NCBI GenBank assembly: GCA_002989075.1
Contig: PSQN01000010.1
Coordinates: 806,001 to 870,000, forward strand
DNA: 64,000 bases
Source of the DNA: Arthonia radiata
Lineage: Eukaryota > Ascomycota > Arthoniomycetes > Arthoniales > Arthoniaceae
Direction of reading: 5' to 3'
Shown here: positions 9,925 through 21,162 of the stretch, in pieces
How the letters are laid out: each line of letters opens with the position of its first letter
Numbering within the stretch: position 1 is the stretch's first letter
Program-made: the position numbers and the translations under genes
The notes under the pieces: model-generated
The model's database searches: none
The model's input: only the letters and a program-made list of their open reading frames with translations
What the model was told of the DNA's origin: nothing

Positions 9925-11086
9925 CTACAACAGTGCCAAACCAACCACGGCGACACCGGCAGCGGCCATTCCAGAGAAGCCGTTGTGAGCAGCGGCGCCG
10001 GTGTATTGGGCTGGGGTCGGGGTAGCAGGGGAGGCAGCGTAGGTCGGTGCCTGAGGCTGGTTGTCTCCGATCTGGGTGATTGCGGCGGAGGCAGAGGTGG
10101 GAGCCTGCGGCTGGTTGTCTGAGATTTGTGTGATGGCTGGGGCGCCAGTAGGAGCAGTGGGCTGTCCATCGGCCTGGGAGGAGACGGCGGGAGCACCGGC
10201 AGGTGCAGTGGGTTGGCCGTCCATTTGCGAAGACACGGCGGGAGCACCGGCAGGTGCAGTGGGTTGGCCGTCCATTTGCGAAGACACGGCGGGAGCACCG
10301 GCAGGTGCAGTGGGTTGGCCGTCCATCTGCGAAGACACAGCTGGGGCACCGGCCGGAGCAGTTGGCTGACCATCCATCTGAGAAGAGACGCCAGGAGCAC
10401 CGGAGGTTGCGGTGGGTTGGCCGTCTGGGGATGAAGCGACGCCAGAGGCAGCAGTGGTGGCGGTAGCCTGACCGTCAGATGAGGAAGAGGCACCACCTGA
10501 GGAGCCACCAGCAGAGCCGGAACCGGTGCCACCGATCACATCGACGAAGATGGGAGAGCATTGAGGAGCCCAGTTACGGTCGTAGATATTGTTGAAACCC
10601 CCGGAGTTGCAGGAGTACCAGATCAGGGAGCCACCATGAGCGATAGATCCGGTGTTTTCAGGTCGGTGACCTTGTCCAGCGCAATACGAGAAACCGGATG
10701 TGTAGATGGCGCCGGTCTGAGGCGGATTGTCGAATTGGAACTGGAAATTGTCCGCAATGTAACCAGTATCGCCCAACTGGGATGTCATGACGCCACCCTT
10801 GATGGAGAGGATAAGTTGTGAGTCGTCATCCTGACGCTGTGGGTGAGAGTTAGTAAGGAACTTCTGATCAATTGATGATAGAGGAGAGAATGAAATGTAC
10901 CTTCTGCTTGCGCGAACCTGGCTGTCCGGTCGCGTTCACGGTGGTGATCTGGAAGCCATTGGGAGAGTCCAAAGAGCAACCAGCGGCCGGGGCGTCAGGA
11001 GCTGGGATTTGGGCAGTCACGCCCTGTGGGATGGCAGTAGCCAAAGCCGAGGCGGCGAAGGCGATAAGAGTGATGGAGAACTGCAT
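9925..11086 (-). CDS. PIR-like cell-wall protein with tandem repeats and GPI signal
   Basis: Two exons (11086-10901 and 10836-9925) joined in phase 0 give 365 residues. Residues 1-20 (MQFSITLIAFAASALATAIP) are a signal peptide. Residues about 45-165 match the C-terminal domain of PIR wall mannoproteins: CSLDSPNGFQITTV, GYIADNFQFQFDNPPQTGAI, a glycine-rich loop, then YDRNWAPQCSPIF with spaced cysteines. Residues about 177-335 are nine repeats of about 17 residues with consensus SSQMDGQPTAPAGAPAV; the DGQ/DNQ-P core resembles the PIR repeat, whose glutamine ester-links to beta-1,3-glucan. The tail TGAAAHNGFSGMAAAGVAVV plus GLALL fits a GPI signal. The expected role is a structural wall glycoprotein. 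Having the wall domain before the repeats, together with a GPI signal, inverts the yeast PIR order. The 51-bp repeat makes length variation likely. Confidence 0.88.
10020..10500 (-). repeat. 51-bp coding tandem repeat in PIR-like gene
   Basis: Nine units of 51 bp (one slightly longer) lie in frame. The central copies at about 10,190-10,350 are nearly identical; the outer ones are diverged, as expected for repeats that gain and lose units from the middle. Confidence 0.85.
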
Positions 11087-13713
11087 CGTGAAGATGCTTG
11101 TTGATGGAGGAATGTTGAGGAACGCTATCAACAGATGTGCGTGAGGGTGGGTTACTCAGCGAGTGATGAAGATCAAACTCAAGCGAGAGTATTAGCTAGG
11201 CCTTTGCGGATGAAGTATTACTAAGTACTTGATGATTGTAGCGAAGGTGGAGAGAAAGGGAAGAAGAAGCTCGAGAGAGAGAAGGGCGAGGATATGAATT
11301 TGTAGGGAGGAATCAGGCTCCGGGGCTCCTTGGCAACGAAATTACGCACTACCCCTGTTCGGGCATGGCGGCGGCGTATTCTGTGTGCCCGCCATTCGAT
11401 TACTCGTTTGCTCGATTCACGCTCACTTAACGGCGCCGCTTAGCTTCTCCCCCAGCCCACAATCTACCAGAGACTACCCCACCATCCTACCGTTGCCCTT
11501 AATCTTTTTACCGCCCGGGCCTCTTTACACATTGTCTACGACTTTGTAGCAGCCACTCGCGGGGAGGAGAAAGCCCGTTGCTGTTGCGACATTTTACCAA
11601 TTCGCGCTCAGAGACGTCTTCTTGGAAAGTATTGTGAACTGTGAGTCCACGCTCCTGCTCTTCCGCTTTACCCTCCTACGTGTAAAGCCATTCTGGCGTG
11701 CAGGTTGCGACGCGACTAACCATTCTCGTTCATTGGTCGCAGACTCGACCCGTGGTCGGAGGACTCTGCTCCTACTCCCAGCAGGCGGCCCAGCCTCCTT
11801 CGTGCATTGTCTGCCTTCTTTATTTCGCATATTCGGCAGTGGTGAGCATGATTGTGAGTGAGTGGCGTGCAGATACTTCATGCTTGCAGAGAAAATCGCG
11901 CAACGAGTGGGGTACCTTGTCAATTGTACTCGAGCCATCACCTTTTGGCCCATGACGGCATCTTCACGGCTCCGACGAGATCCAGTGCGTCGTTGCGTGC
12001 GTAAGCTTTCCCCGCCAACACCTGCTATCATGATGCATCTGCGTATACGCTTTCAGCCTTTCTTGTTCTTCAATTTACTCAAAATAGTAATATCCAGCTT
12101 GGACCCCTCTTGCGGATGCCTGCCACTCGTTACTTATCATCCTGGCCATCCTTTCTGCCCCATACCCGCCGAGCTAGGCGAAAGACGGCATCTGCGAGGC
12201 TGGGAACACCAGATACAGACCCTACCGACTGCCTGGGAAGAAGATGAGACGTCCTCTGTTTTGCCAGCCTTGCACGTTTTCTTCACTGCCAGCCATGCAT
12301 CTTGATGCGCGCCCTCTTCTGCTGTCGGGGGCGCGCACAATCCAGCCGCACAAGCGACGGCTCGTGCCTCGATCACGCAAGCGACTTCGTTGCTATCTTC
12401 CAGCCATCGTTAATCGCTTCCATACGAGGGATTTACTGATCCTCATCCGGCCTCGTTGTTGAGACAACAGCGAGTCAAGACGTTGCCTAGTCCAAACGAG
12501 GCGGGTTAGCCGCCGTACCGCGAATGAGGTTGCTTGCGACGGCGCCGCGTTGGCTCGAACCCAAGCCCTTGGCTGTCACTCGATCCTCCAAGATTCGTCT
12601 CAGAGCGTCGCAGATCCGATCTTGCTTCATTTCCTTCTTTGCGCGCTTATGGGATTGGCTCTGCGCAATTACTGCACGAACAGCGGCAATTATTCACAGT
12701 CTCCGAGTATTGAGTGGCTCTGAAACTCTGCAAGTGTGTGTTAAGGTTGTCTTTAGACGCCCATGCCTCCGCAAGATGCAGAAGGTCTTGCACCAGCGTC
12801 CAGTCAGAGATTCCTCGTCAAATCCATTCGGTTGACAGCAGCAACGGCAGTATGCAAGATCTTCTTTCCCCAGACATTCAGATTGTCGCACGTGTGGATG
12901 TTGAAATTGTGTGCATTCGTCTCCTGAAACGGCGCCGGTAGGAGCAAGTAACATTGCGTCTACGTAATAATGTTCGTGATCTCCCTCATCTCGATTCTCG
13001 GCATTGTCAGATTGGTCCTCTTGTGTTTGGCTCAGCTGGCGAGCTTATCGCACATTGGCTGCGGCCCGTGCTTGTGAGCCTTCTGACGAAGTTCGTTAGG
13101 GTATTAAAGTCTTGCTAGCGAAGCGAGAGGCACACCATAGTCTTCGTAGCTTACAAGCCACTGCTACGCTGACACAGGTAGAACATGTGTCGCAGCAGGA
13201 GGAAGCGGGTGCTTCGGCACGCACTGACGTCTGCAGAAACGGCACCACAGCATGGCGAGCGTGTGCGCCTTGACGAGCAAGTCGAGGCCGGATTCAACTT
13301 GCTACGCAACCGCGCGCTCGACATTAATGAAGCTGAAGGAGTATACCAGTGACTTGTGGAAAGTCGTTGGGCAGTGCACCGACTGCAATTGTGGATAAGA
13401 AAGTAGACGTGCGAAGCAAGCAAGAAGTCTAAATTCTTGAAACGGGGTTAAGCGCGGTGAGCTCAATGAAGTAGAAGGAGCAAGCCAGGAACGGCAGAAG
13501 CCCTCGACCAAGATCGCGAAGAGGTAGGAGCGATGGAAAATCTCGCATGACTCCGGTGGCAAGCGCAAGTTGAAGAGGAAGCGGCCAACAATAGGTATCT
13601 AGTAATATTTCATCGAGGTCATAGCTGGGTATATTGATCATAGTCTCGTGTCTTCGTCATGTGTGGGAGAATCCACTGTCGGTGGTATTGGAGTCAACCA
13701 CGTCGGCTGAGTC
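11087..13713. other. Intergenic, includes PIR gene promoter; no gene recognised
   Basis: The first 300 bp upstream of the PIR-like start are purine-rich on the plus strand and must contain its 5' leader and promoter. From 11,400 to 13,700 I see pyrimidine-rich sequence, donor- and acceptor-like sites near 11,640 and 11,740 that could belong to an untranslated leader, and short frames on both strands without known domains. Confidence 0.45.
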
Positions 13714-14465
13714 TCAGCCGTTGAAAGACCACGTCTTCAGCATCTCTTCCAGGGGTGACGAGCCCCCCAGCCAATCGTCAAGATCTTGTATCAACTCCTC
13801 TTGCTGTTGGAGCTCCATGTCCTCTTCGCAGTAGCCAGTAGATTGTGGATTCATGTTCATGGTCACCCAATGGTTTCGCGAGCGAGGCTTGTCACTATGT
13901 CGCGAATGGCGCTGATTTTCGGGGGCGGTGCGGTGACTGGAGCTTCGTGACGGCTGTGGTTGCTCGATCTCTGAAGGGCCTTCGTAGAAAGACGTGTACA
14001 AGGGAAGCTTTGGAGCGGCGTTTGAAAGCGCTTGCGGCTGCTCGCACGTTCGGCGAGGTGACGGCGGGGTGTAGACGTGTGCTTGACGGTGCTGTTGGCG
14101 GGATGTTGACTTCCGCGAAAGAGGAGGAGGGCCAAGTTCGTTGTCGGTGGAGGAGAAGGAGGAGGACGATGCCGATGTTGAGCCACGACTGTACTGGTCG
14201 TCGAAAAGGTCCTCTCGCTCCCACGTGAGGCCATTGACGAGCTTTCGCAGTGGTTTGCGGTGGAAGCTAGGTTGTTCGCCGTCTATGAAGTCCTCCAATT
14301 GAAAGCCAAGCAGGCCAGGATAGAGCATTTCAAAGTCGTCGGAGATGCTTTTGCACTGGATTTCTCGTCAGTATGGGCCCTGCAGGAAACAGAGCTCAAG
14401 TGCCGTGTGCCACATACGTCGTTGGCGGCGAAAGGCCGATTGCGCTCTTGACGGAACATGTTCAT
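13714..14465 (-). CDS. Hypothetical Ser/Gln-rich protein
   Basis: Two exons (14465-14418 and 14355-13714) join in phase 0 across a 62-bp intron with a GTATGT donor, giving 229 residues beginning MNMFRQERNRPFAANDCKSI. The middle is low-complexity, rich in Ser, Gln, Pro, Arg and His (a run of serines near residues 75-85). The C-terminus is acidic and Glu/Gln-rich (MELQQQEELIQDLDDWLGGS). No signal peptide, membrane segment or known domain is seen. The protein looks largely disordered, with short acidic/aromatic motifs that could serve as interaction or activation segments; that is speculation. It is supported by an open frame of 214 codons and a clean splice join. Confidence 0.6.
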
Positions 14466-15463
14466 GGAGGTGGGAGATAACACTGGAAGCAGTTGTGGGT
14501 GTAGATTGGCGGGCACCAGCTGTTAGCTTTACATAGGACGACGGACTCTTGAATTCGGCAATCAGCGCCCTGCATGGCTTATATGTTTCTCCCTGAGGAG
14601 CGTGCTCAGAGATGCAACCCCGTGGCTAATCTGTGCCGTGGGTGCATCAGAGCAGAAAGACACGTGCGTAGATTATGCATGAACTCTGTCGCGAGCAAGC
14701 CACTGATAGCGTGGCGCTTTTCGGAGGTCACTTCCGCGCTCGACGTACGATAGGTCAGGATTGCCGAAGTGGCTCATCTCGCGAGGGAACGTTACGGCCC
14801 GGAGGTGTCGAGGTGCCACGCGGGTCTAGGGGGCATCTGCCGAAGCGACTAAGCAAATCATGAGATGGACTTGTACCAAACGAATTTTGGGGGAACGTTG
14901 AGTAGAAGCCAGGCTGTGTTTCATGCTTTGGTCGCGCAAGCTTGTTTGCTCCATGTCAAACTGTCTGAGTCGGATGGCGCCGAGACAGTTTTGAAGGGCG
15001 TGTGCGGTGACCCGGAGTGAGCGGAATGGGTCTTCGGCGTTTGATGCAACGTCCTGAATTCTGCCCAAGCAAGCGAGTTGGTCAGAGATCAACGACGGCC
15101 ATGCAGGTCAATTGTCGTGGGCCGCAGCGCGTGCACGCGTGGGTGAATAGAATGGCGTCAGTGGAGGCCACTGCTGACTGGGGCGGCAAGGGTCTTGGCA
15201 TCTACACAAAAATCCTGAATTGTTGGTAGCAGTATGCTACTAAGTGTTCAGAATTGGTCCAAACGCTCCAAATCTGTTGTTGTATGGTTGCGCCGCCCAG
15301 CCAGCCTATCATACACGTGCTCGGACACATTAGAAATACAAAACCGAAAAGAGGCTGCGGTTGTGCTCCATCAGCTGGCGCTTGTTCTGATCCAAAGGCC
15401 TTCCTGGCGTCCGCTCAACGCTCGAATAACATCACTAGTCGTTTGTTGCTCCATCGCGCTCAT
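14466..15463. other. Intergenic, no gene recognised
   Basis: Only short frames without recognisable motifs. Expected to hold the 5' flank of the Ser/Gln-rich gene and the 3' flank of P1. Confidence 0.5.
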
Positions 15464-16075
15464 TCAATTCTTGTTTGGTCCGTTTTGAGTTCCGTTTGGT
15501 TTACCTGGATCGCCTTGGCCCGTCTCTTTCCCCTTTTTGAGTGACAAAAGCTTTTGCAGCGCCTGTAGCGGTATGTCAGCGGTTCCGTCATACAACAGCA
15601 ACGCGTAAGAAGGAGCTCGCTACGTAGAGACGCACTTGCTGACTGAAATCGCCATCAAACTTAGACCTTTTTTTGTTGCGGTGCTTGTTTGTGCCATCGT
15701 GCCAGATCACAGTGATGGTCCCCTTTGAGCCTTGGATTTTAGCCTTCCTGCAGGTCGTAACATCAGCACGCCGGCCATAGAGCCTGGTTTACAAAGGGGT
15801 GTATCTCACTCAAGCACCGGAAACTGCACATCATGACGTAGGTACTGCTGAATTTCCCTTCTCTTATCTTTTACCACCTCTTCGCTTAAAGAATTCCAGA
15901 TGACGACGCCCTCTAGACATTCTTTATGCTCATGGGTCTCATACTCGACTGAAGCGTGAGCTTGCATGCCATCTTTGGTCTTGACTCCAGGAGGTATAGC
16001 TTCATGGTGATAGATTTTTCCCTTGATAAGTTTTGCCACTACTCTCTCCGCCCAGGCAATATAATACCAGCACAT
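15464..16075 (-). CDS. Small basic protein P1, member of a local four-gene family
   Basis: Three exons (16075-15810, 15747-15636, 15562-15464) join in phases 2 and 0 to 158 residues starting MCWYYIAWAERVVAKL. After the phase-2 intron comes GTITVIWHDGTNKHRNKKRS, a strand-like segment followed by a basic turn, and the tail is Lys/Gly/Asn-rich (KKGKETGQGDPGKPNGTQNG). The same plan (an N-terminal part of about 75-115 residues, phase-2 intron, hydrophobic beta segment, charged turn, polar tail) is seen in P2, P3 and P4 on the other side of the retroelement nest. No known domain and no classical signal peptide. Function unknown. An additional upstream exon cannot be excluded because an acceptor-like site lies just before this ATG. 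Confidence 0.6.
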
Positions 16076-16310
16076 ACTGTATGTCTTCGTTCAAGACAAA
16101 GCACAGAATAGCATCAAAGCTCTTACTTTGGATAGCACAACCTCATGTGTGAGACAGCAGCGATATACTGACAAGGGTGAAATGCGATCCAAAAAGTAAC
16201 ATTTGCCGACCCGCAACGTTGCCAGATTCGCTTCAAGTGAGGGTGTGCTTGGTAGAATCTAAGGCCACGTACACGGTCTGCTGCAGAGGCACGGGCATAG
16301 GCAGTCGCCA

Positions 16311-16548
16311 TGTTTTGGAGTGTGCACCTCAGGCCAATTACATTGTGCCAACAATCATGGAGAGCACGAGAATAGGACAAATGTTCTCTCCCAAGCAACG
16401 CTCTTGGTGGTGCGCGGAGTGCTGCACCATGTTTTAGAACGTACTCCTCAGGCCAATTGGATCATGCCAGCAAAGATGGAGGGCGTGAGAATAGGACAAA
16501 TGTTCTCTCCTTACAAATGTTCTTGGTGGCAGGCCGAGCGCTGCACCA
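16311..16548. repeat. Diverged tandem duplication of about 119 bp
   Basis: Two adjacent copies start near 16,311 and 16,430. They share CTCAGGCCAATT, GAGAATAGGACAAATGTTCT and TCTTGGTGG in the same order and spacing. Read on plus, both copies contain IGQMFSP and a Trp-Trp motif, but the frames do not extend into a gene. Confidence 0.75.
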
Positions 16549-16810
16549 CCGGAAGCGTCGTATTACATATCTGACAACGGCTCGCTTGGATCGCAAATGC
16601 GATGAACACAGTCAATTGAATGTTTGAAGCTGAAATTGAGCCATGCTTCGAAGACAGCGAATGCACCAGCTCAACACAATGTGAGTGAAAGCAAGCCAAA
16701 TCCGATAATGTACTCTCCCCATTATTTTCCACGCCAATTGCTTTTGCAAAGTATTTACTTCGGCTCGTGTCGAATTCCCCGACACGAAGTGACAGGGTTG
16801 GCCAGCCGCG
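16549..16810. other. Non-coding flank of the retroelement nest
   Basis: Normal base composition and no gene seen. The composition changes abruptly just inside the outer LTR. Confidence 0.5.
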
Positions 16811-16815
16811 AATAC

Positions 16816-17000
16816 TGTTGTGTGCAGGATCGCCCAGTCCAGATGGCCATGCCAAGACACGGGATGCCTGGTGAAGAATTGCCTGAATAGGCATATATTG
16901 GGATCACGTGATGGACGCACTCATATCTTCCATCTCATCCTCCTGTACCTACCTTCCTACCATGTTAGTCGGAATATGATAAAAGCCATATACCTTATCA
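16816..17000 (+). repeat. C0 left (5') LTR
   Basis: 185 bp, preceded by AATAC. Its composition is close to the flanking host DNA, unlike the interior. Confidence 0.93.
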
Positions 17001-17982
17001 GATTATAAGCCCGGCAGCTTCAACGCAGCAAGGAGTTATCACGATTAACTTCTGATCGAATTCCAACCATTAGCGGCGTTACTATCGTTGTCGACTCGAA
17101 GTTGCCCTCTACCGCTCAGGGGGTGATACTATTACTATCGATAGCATAGCCCAACGGTAAGATATCAAGACCCAAACGTTATCCTAACATTACTAGCGTG
17201 CCTCTTTACCCCTAAAGCACAATCTTCTTAAGAATTGGACCTTTAGATCTACCTTACCGACGTCGTTCGAACTCGCCTCCAGGCAGTCGAAGCGACGCTC
17301 GAGTATTAATTAAGCTAAAGGCCTTATAAGCTAAACCAATAGATAGCAGAATTAAGTACTATTACAGATACTCGCCCGCTTTAAATTAAACTGAACTACG
17401 TTTATCTTTACCTTTGTCAAACGTAATTTTTACTATAAATACTAACAATTTATCCTTTTCTTACTACTCCGACAAAGCCTCTTAGTAACGTATAAAGTCT
17501 CTAAATAACTTTTTACGCTTCTGTATTAAAGTTAACAATACTCTCGATACTACAGGCCTTAGAGTCTTTATTCTATACAAGACTTCTAAGCCAGAACAAG
17601 AGAAAGAAAAGAAATACTATAAAAAGAAGACTTAACACCAATTATAAAATTAATTAAACAGCAAGGCCAAGTAAATAATTCTACGGTATTTATCTATAAA
17701 TATAGCTATTATCGTTAGCAGCTACCTTACCGCTTAAAATATATAGAATTATACTTACAAGTAATATTAAATCTTACCTCTTTCTAAGATATTTAAGCTT
17801 ATTAATTATCTCTTAAATATTAGCTTTAACAACTTAAAGAGCCTAAAGAACTATATTAACTATTTTCTAAAATATAGAGAAGAGATTTGTACCTTAGAAA
17901 TAAATAATTAGATATACTTAAAACTTTATAACAGTGTCTTATTTCTACAGAAACTAAGGTTAAAAATAAAACTTAATGTAGT

Positions 17983-18453
17983 TGTAACGCCGGTCGCTGG
18001 AAGAACCGAACTAAGGCTTACTTACCTTGTGTACTTATCGACCTTAATAGTAGTTGTCTCGTATGCTAGAGACTAAAAGGTAGGAGAGGCGAGATAGATT
18101 ATAAAAGGTAAGAGGGGCTTAACTAAAGTAGATAGAAGGTAAAGTACGTTACCTAAATATAGTTAAAAAACTTATATTTAGATATTAAGTTAACAAACTA
18201 AAGTTTATTCTAAGGTTAGTTATTAGTCTAGCTATATAGTCTAAGGTACATAGAAAAGTTTCTCTGTATCTATTAACCCGACAATATCTATGTCGGGTTT
18301 ATAGAAAATATAGGCCTTTATAGCTATCTTGTTCGATAATATCTACAGCGGGTTTATAAGCTTAGTCGAGAATAATGCTTATAGAGCTAAGATAATTAAC
18401 GATAGTTAATACTTAAATATACGCTAGGCCGTCTGAGGCCGGTATCTGTAACA
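17983..18453 (-). repeat. G3 3' LTR
   Basis: 471 bp. On the element's strand it begins TGTTACAG and ends GCGTTACA, like the LTRs of G1 and G2. Confidence 0.88.
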
Positions 18454-20655
18454 CAATTTCCCCTCTTCTAGTTAAATTGTTCTCGATTAACTCTTAGCTT
18501 TTTAAATACCTATAAGTTACGTTTTATCCCTTCTTTTATAACTAATCTGTAAGTCGCTATATCTCGTATAAAGTCTGTTACTACGGGTTTTAGTAAGAAG
18601 TATAGCTAATACCTGTTAATTAAAGTCTATAGTATTAAAATACCTTCTTGTTCTAAATATATGTCGACTAAGGAAAAGTATATAATTTAGTTTGGGAAGG
18701 CGACGTATTTAATATATACTTAAGACAAGAAGAGTTATAATTTACGGGTATCGATAGTAAATAGTATACCTTATTGTTATCTTTATATAATATATAAAAC
18801 TAACTTAATTGCAGCGCGTTTAGTTTACTCTTAATATTTCTCTTAGTCGGCTACCCTTTAGCGTATAAAACGTTAATTACGTACGTTAAAGTCTTAGATA
18901 GCAGCGCTAGTCGCGACTATACAGTATAACTAATCTAAGGTCCGGAAGTTAAAAGAAAAGGTTAAAAAGACTTGTACGCGGGTAGTAGCGAAGTTAGCTT
19001 AGAATAAGTTATTAAAGTAAGAAGAGTTTACTATATCGATAGCTAGTAGCGGTATATTTAAATGTTTGAGTAGGTTATCTATTAACTTTTAGAGTAACCC
19101 TTATTTAGAGTCGGATAGTAGTTTTATAACGTAGTAAGCTAATTTATTTAAGAGTAATATAAGTGCTAATAAGACATACTAGATAGTAAATTAGAGTATT
19201 AGTGCTACTACGACTAATTAATATTTTAGTTCTAATATTATTAAACAGTATCTTTATAGTTAGTTAGATTTTGTTTCGGTTCCTATTAATTTTCGTATTT
19301 AGAGTATTTTTTCTATTTTATAAGATACTATTATTTACTTCGGTATTGTTTATAAGCTCGAATCGTTTTAACCTTATACTCGGGTTCTTAGTTATTAGAA
19401 AGAATTTCTAGGTTAGATCGTTCTACTTCTTAAGAGTTAACTAGTTTTAACAGTACTATATAGAATATAGAATATATTCTTATTGTTTTTAGAAGTTTAA
19501 GTTTAAATGTTATAGATTCTAATTGCTGTAAGATTTTAAACGGTTCTGTCTTAGTATAGTTAAGTTTCTTACTTAGTTTAATAGTTCTTATATTTCTTAT
19601 AAGCAAGTAAGCTCTTTCCCTCTCTTTTATGTCTGTATTTAGGGTAGTTCTTAACTTATTATACTATTTCTTTGTTTATTTGTTAATAAACTCGCTATTA
19701 GACTTTAACTACTGGTATAAGGTTTTTATACTTGTAGCTATCCGTATAGCTATTTTATTGTCTATAGTATTTTATAGTTATCTGCCCTAAAGAGGATAGT
19801 AGCCATACAGTATATAAAACAAAGTTATTTTCGTTGTATCGTTCTTTATATTATTATACGCGGTCTACGCAACTAATAGTAACTGTATCTAGTTGTCTTA
19901 TTAATAGTTAATGTATGCTTAAAGATACTATTCTAGTGTCTAATTTGTTCTCTTTATCTATTTATCGGTTTATAGATAGAATAAGGTAGATATTTTCTGT
20001 TTTGTTTCTAATTGTTGTATTAGAGATATTTAAAATCGTAAGACAAATTTTTAATCTCTGTTAGAGATAATTCTTTGTAGTTAACCGTAATTAGCTAAAA
20101 TAATTTAAAGGAATATATATACTAATTATTTTAAATTACTAGCTTCCTTATAAGATACAAAGTATACGTATTTTATTAGTTTGTTGTATATAACTAAGAT
20201 AGCGTTGTAAGCTACTTCTATAAGTAGATCCTTAAAGATTAGTAACTTAGTAATAAAGTCTAGTAAGACTATATACTATAGTTTTTTAAATATCTTTAGT
20301 AGCTAAAGTTCGCTGTATAGTAAATATCTCGGGTACTTAGTTCTTACGTATACGTTATATTCTCAGATATAATTTTTAACGTAATGTTAGATTCTCGAGA
20401 TATAGTAGGTTCTTATAATCTTCTCTATAGTGTTATTAATACCTTTATATTCTTTTATTAAGTTATTGTAGAAGTTACTAATAATACGTTAAATTAGATT
20501 TCTTGAGATATAGATTTTGCCTTAGAATTCGTAATAGCTCTTATTGTTCTTAACTAGTTCTAGGTATTGTTTCTTGTTTTTCTAGTAGGTCTTAAGGTCG
20601 TTTAGAATATCTAAGATTCGGCTGTCTAGTTTAATAACAAACTTAGTTGTTATAG

Positions 20656-21162
20656 TGTTAAAAAGATACAGAGAAGAAGAAGAATACTACTATAAAGAGT
20701 AGAAAGACGAGACTAGCTTAAGACTGGTACAATACTTAAGCTTAATACAGGTACAATACTTAGTAGCAAGGAGAAGCTGTTATTATATTGTCTGTCTTGT
20801 TAGCTAGAATCCTCTAGAGGGATTCTAGCTTATATATCTAAGTTTAGCGGCCTGTACAGAACTTACTAGATATCTGTTCTTTTGATAGAAGCTAGATAAC
20901 CTGTAACTTACCGTATAAGATAATAATTCCGTTTATCTAAAATTATTAGTCTCTAAGTCTATTCTATATTGTCTTAGACTACAGGCTAGCTGTCTAGAAC
21001 GAGTCGTACAATACTTCTTTTTGTTCTAGACTCGGGCTACTAGGCCCAATTCTTTAGATAAAAGGCTTATTCTATTCTAGACCGAGACAGCTAGTAGAAC
21101 CTATTTAATATTCTAGGTCTCTAGGAATTTTAGCTAACTAGCTAGTTAATTAATTTCTAACA
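20656..21162 (-). repeat. C1 3' LTR
   Basis: 507 bp, homologous to the LTRs of C2. Confidence 0.88.

Noticed and set aside
11594-12031. 145-codon minus-strand frame upstream of the PIR-like gene
   Set aside because: Arg/Ser-rich with no domain, overlapped by plus frames and splice-like sites that fit an untranslated leader better.
12535-12570. tRNA-like B box (GGCTCGAACCCA)
   Set aside because: No A box, acceptor stem or anticodon arm could be folded around it.
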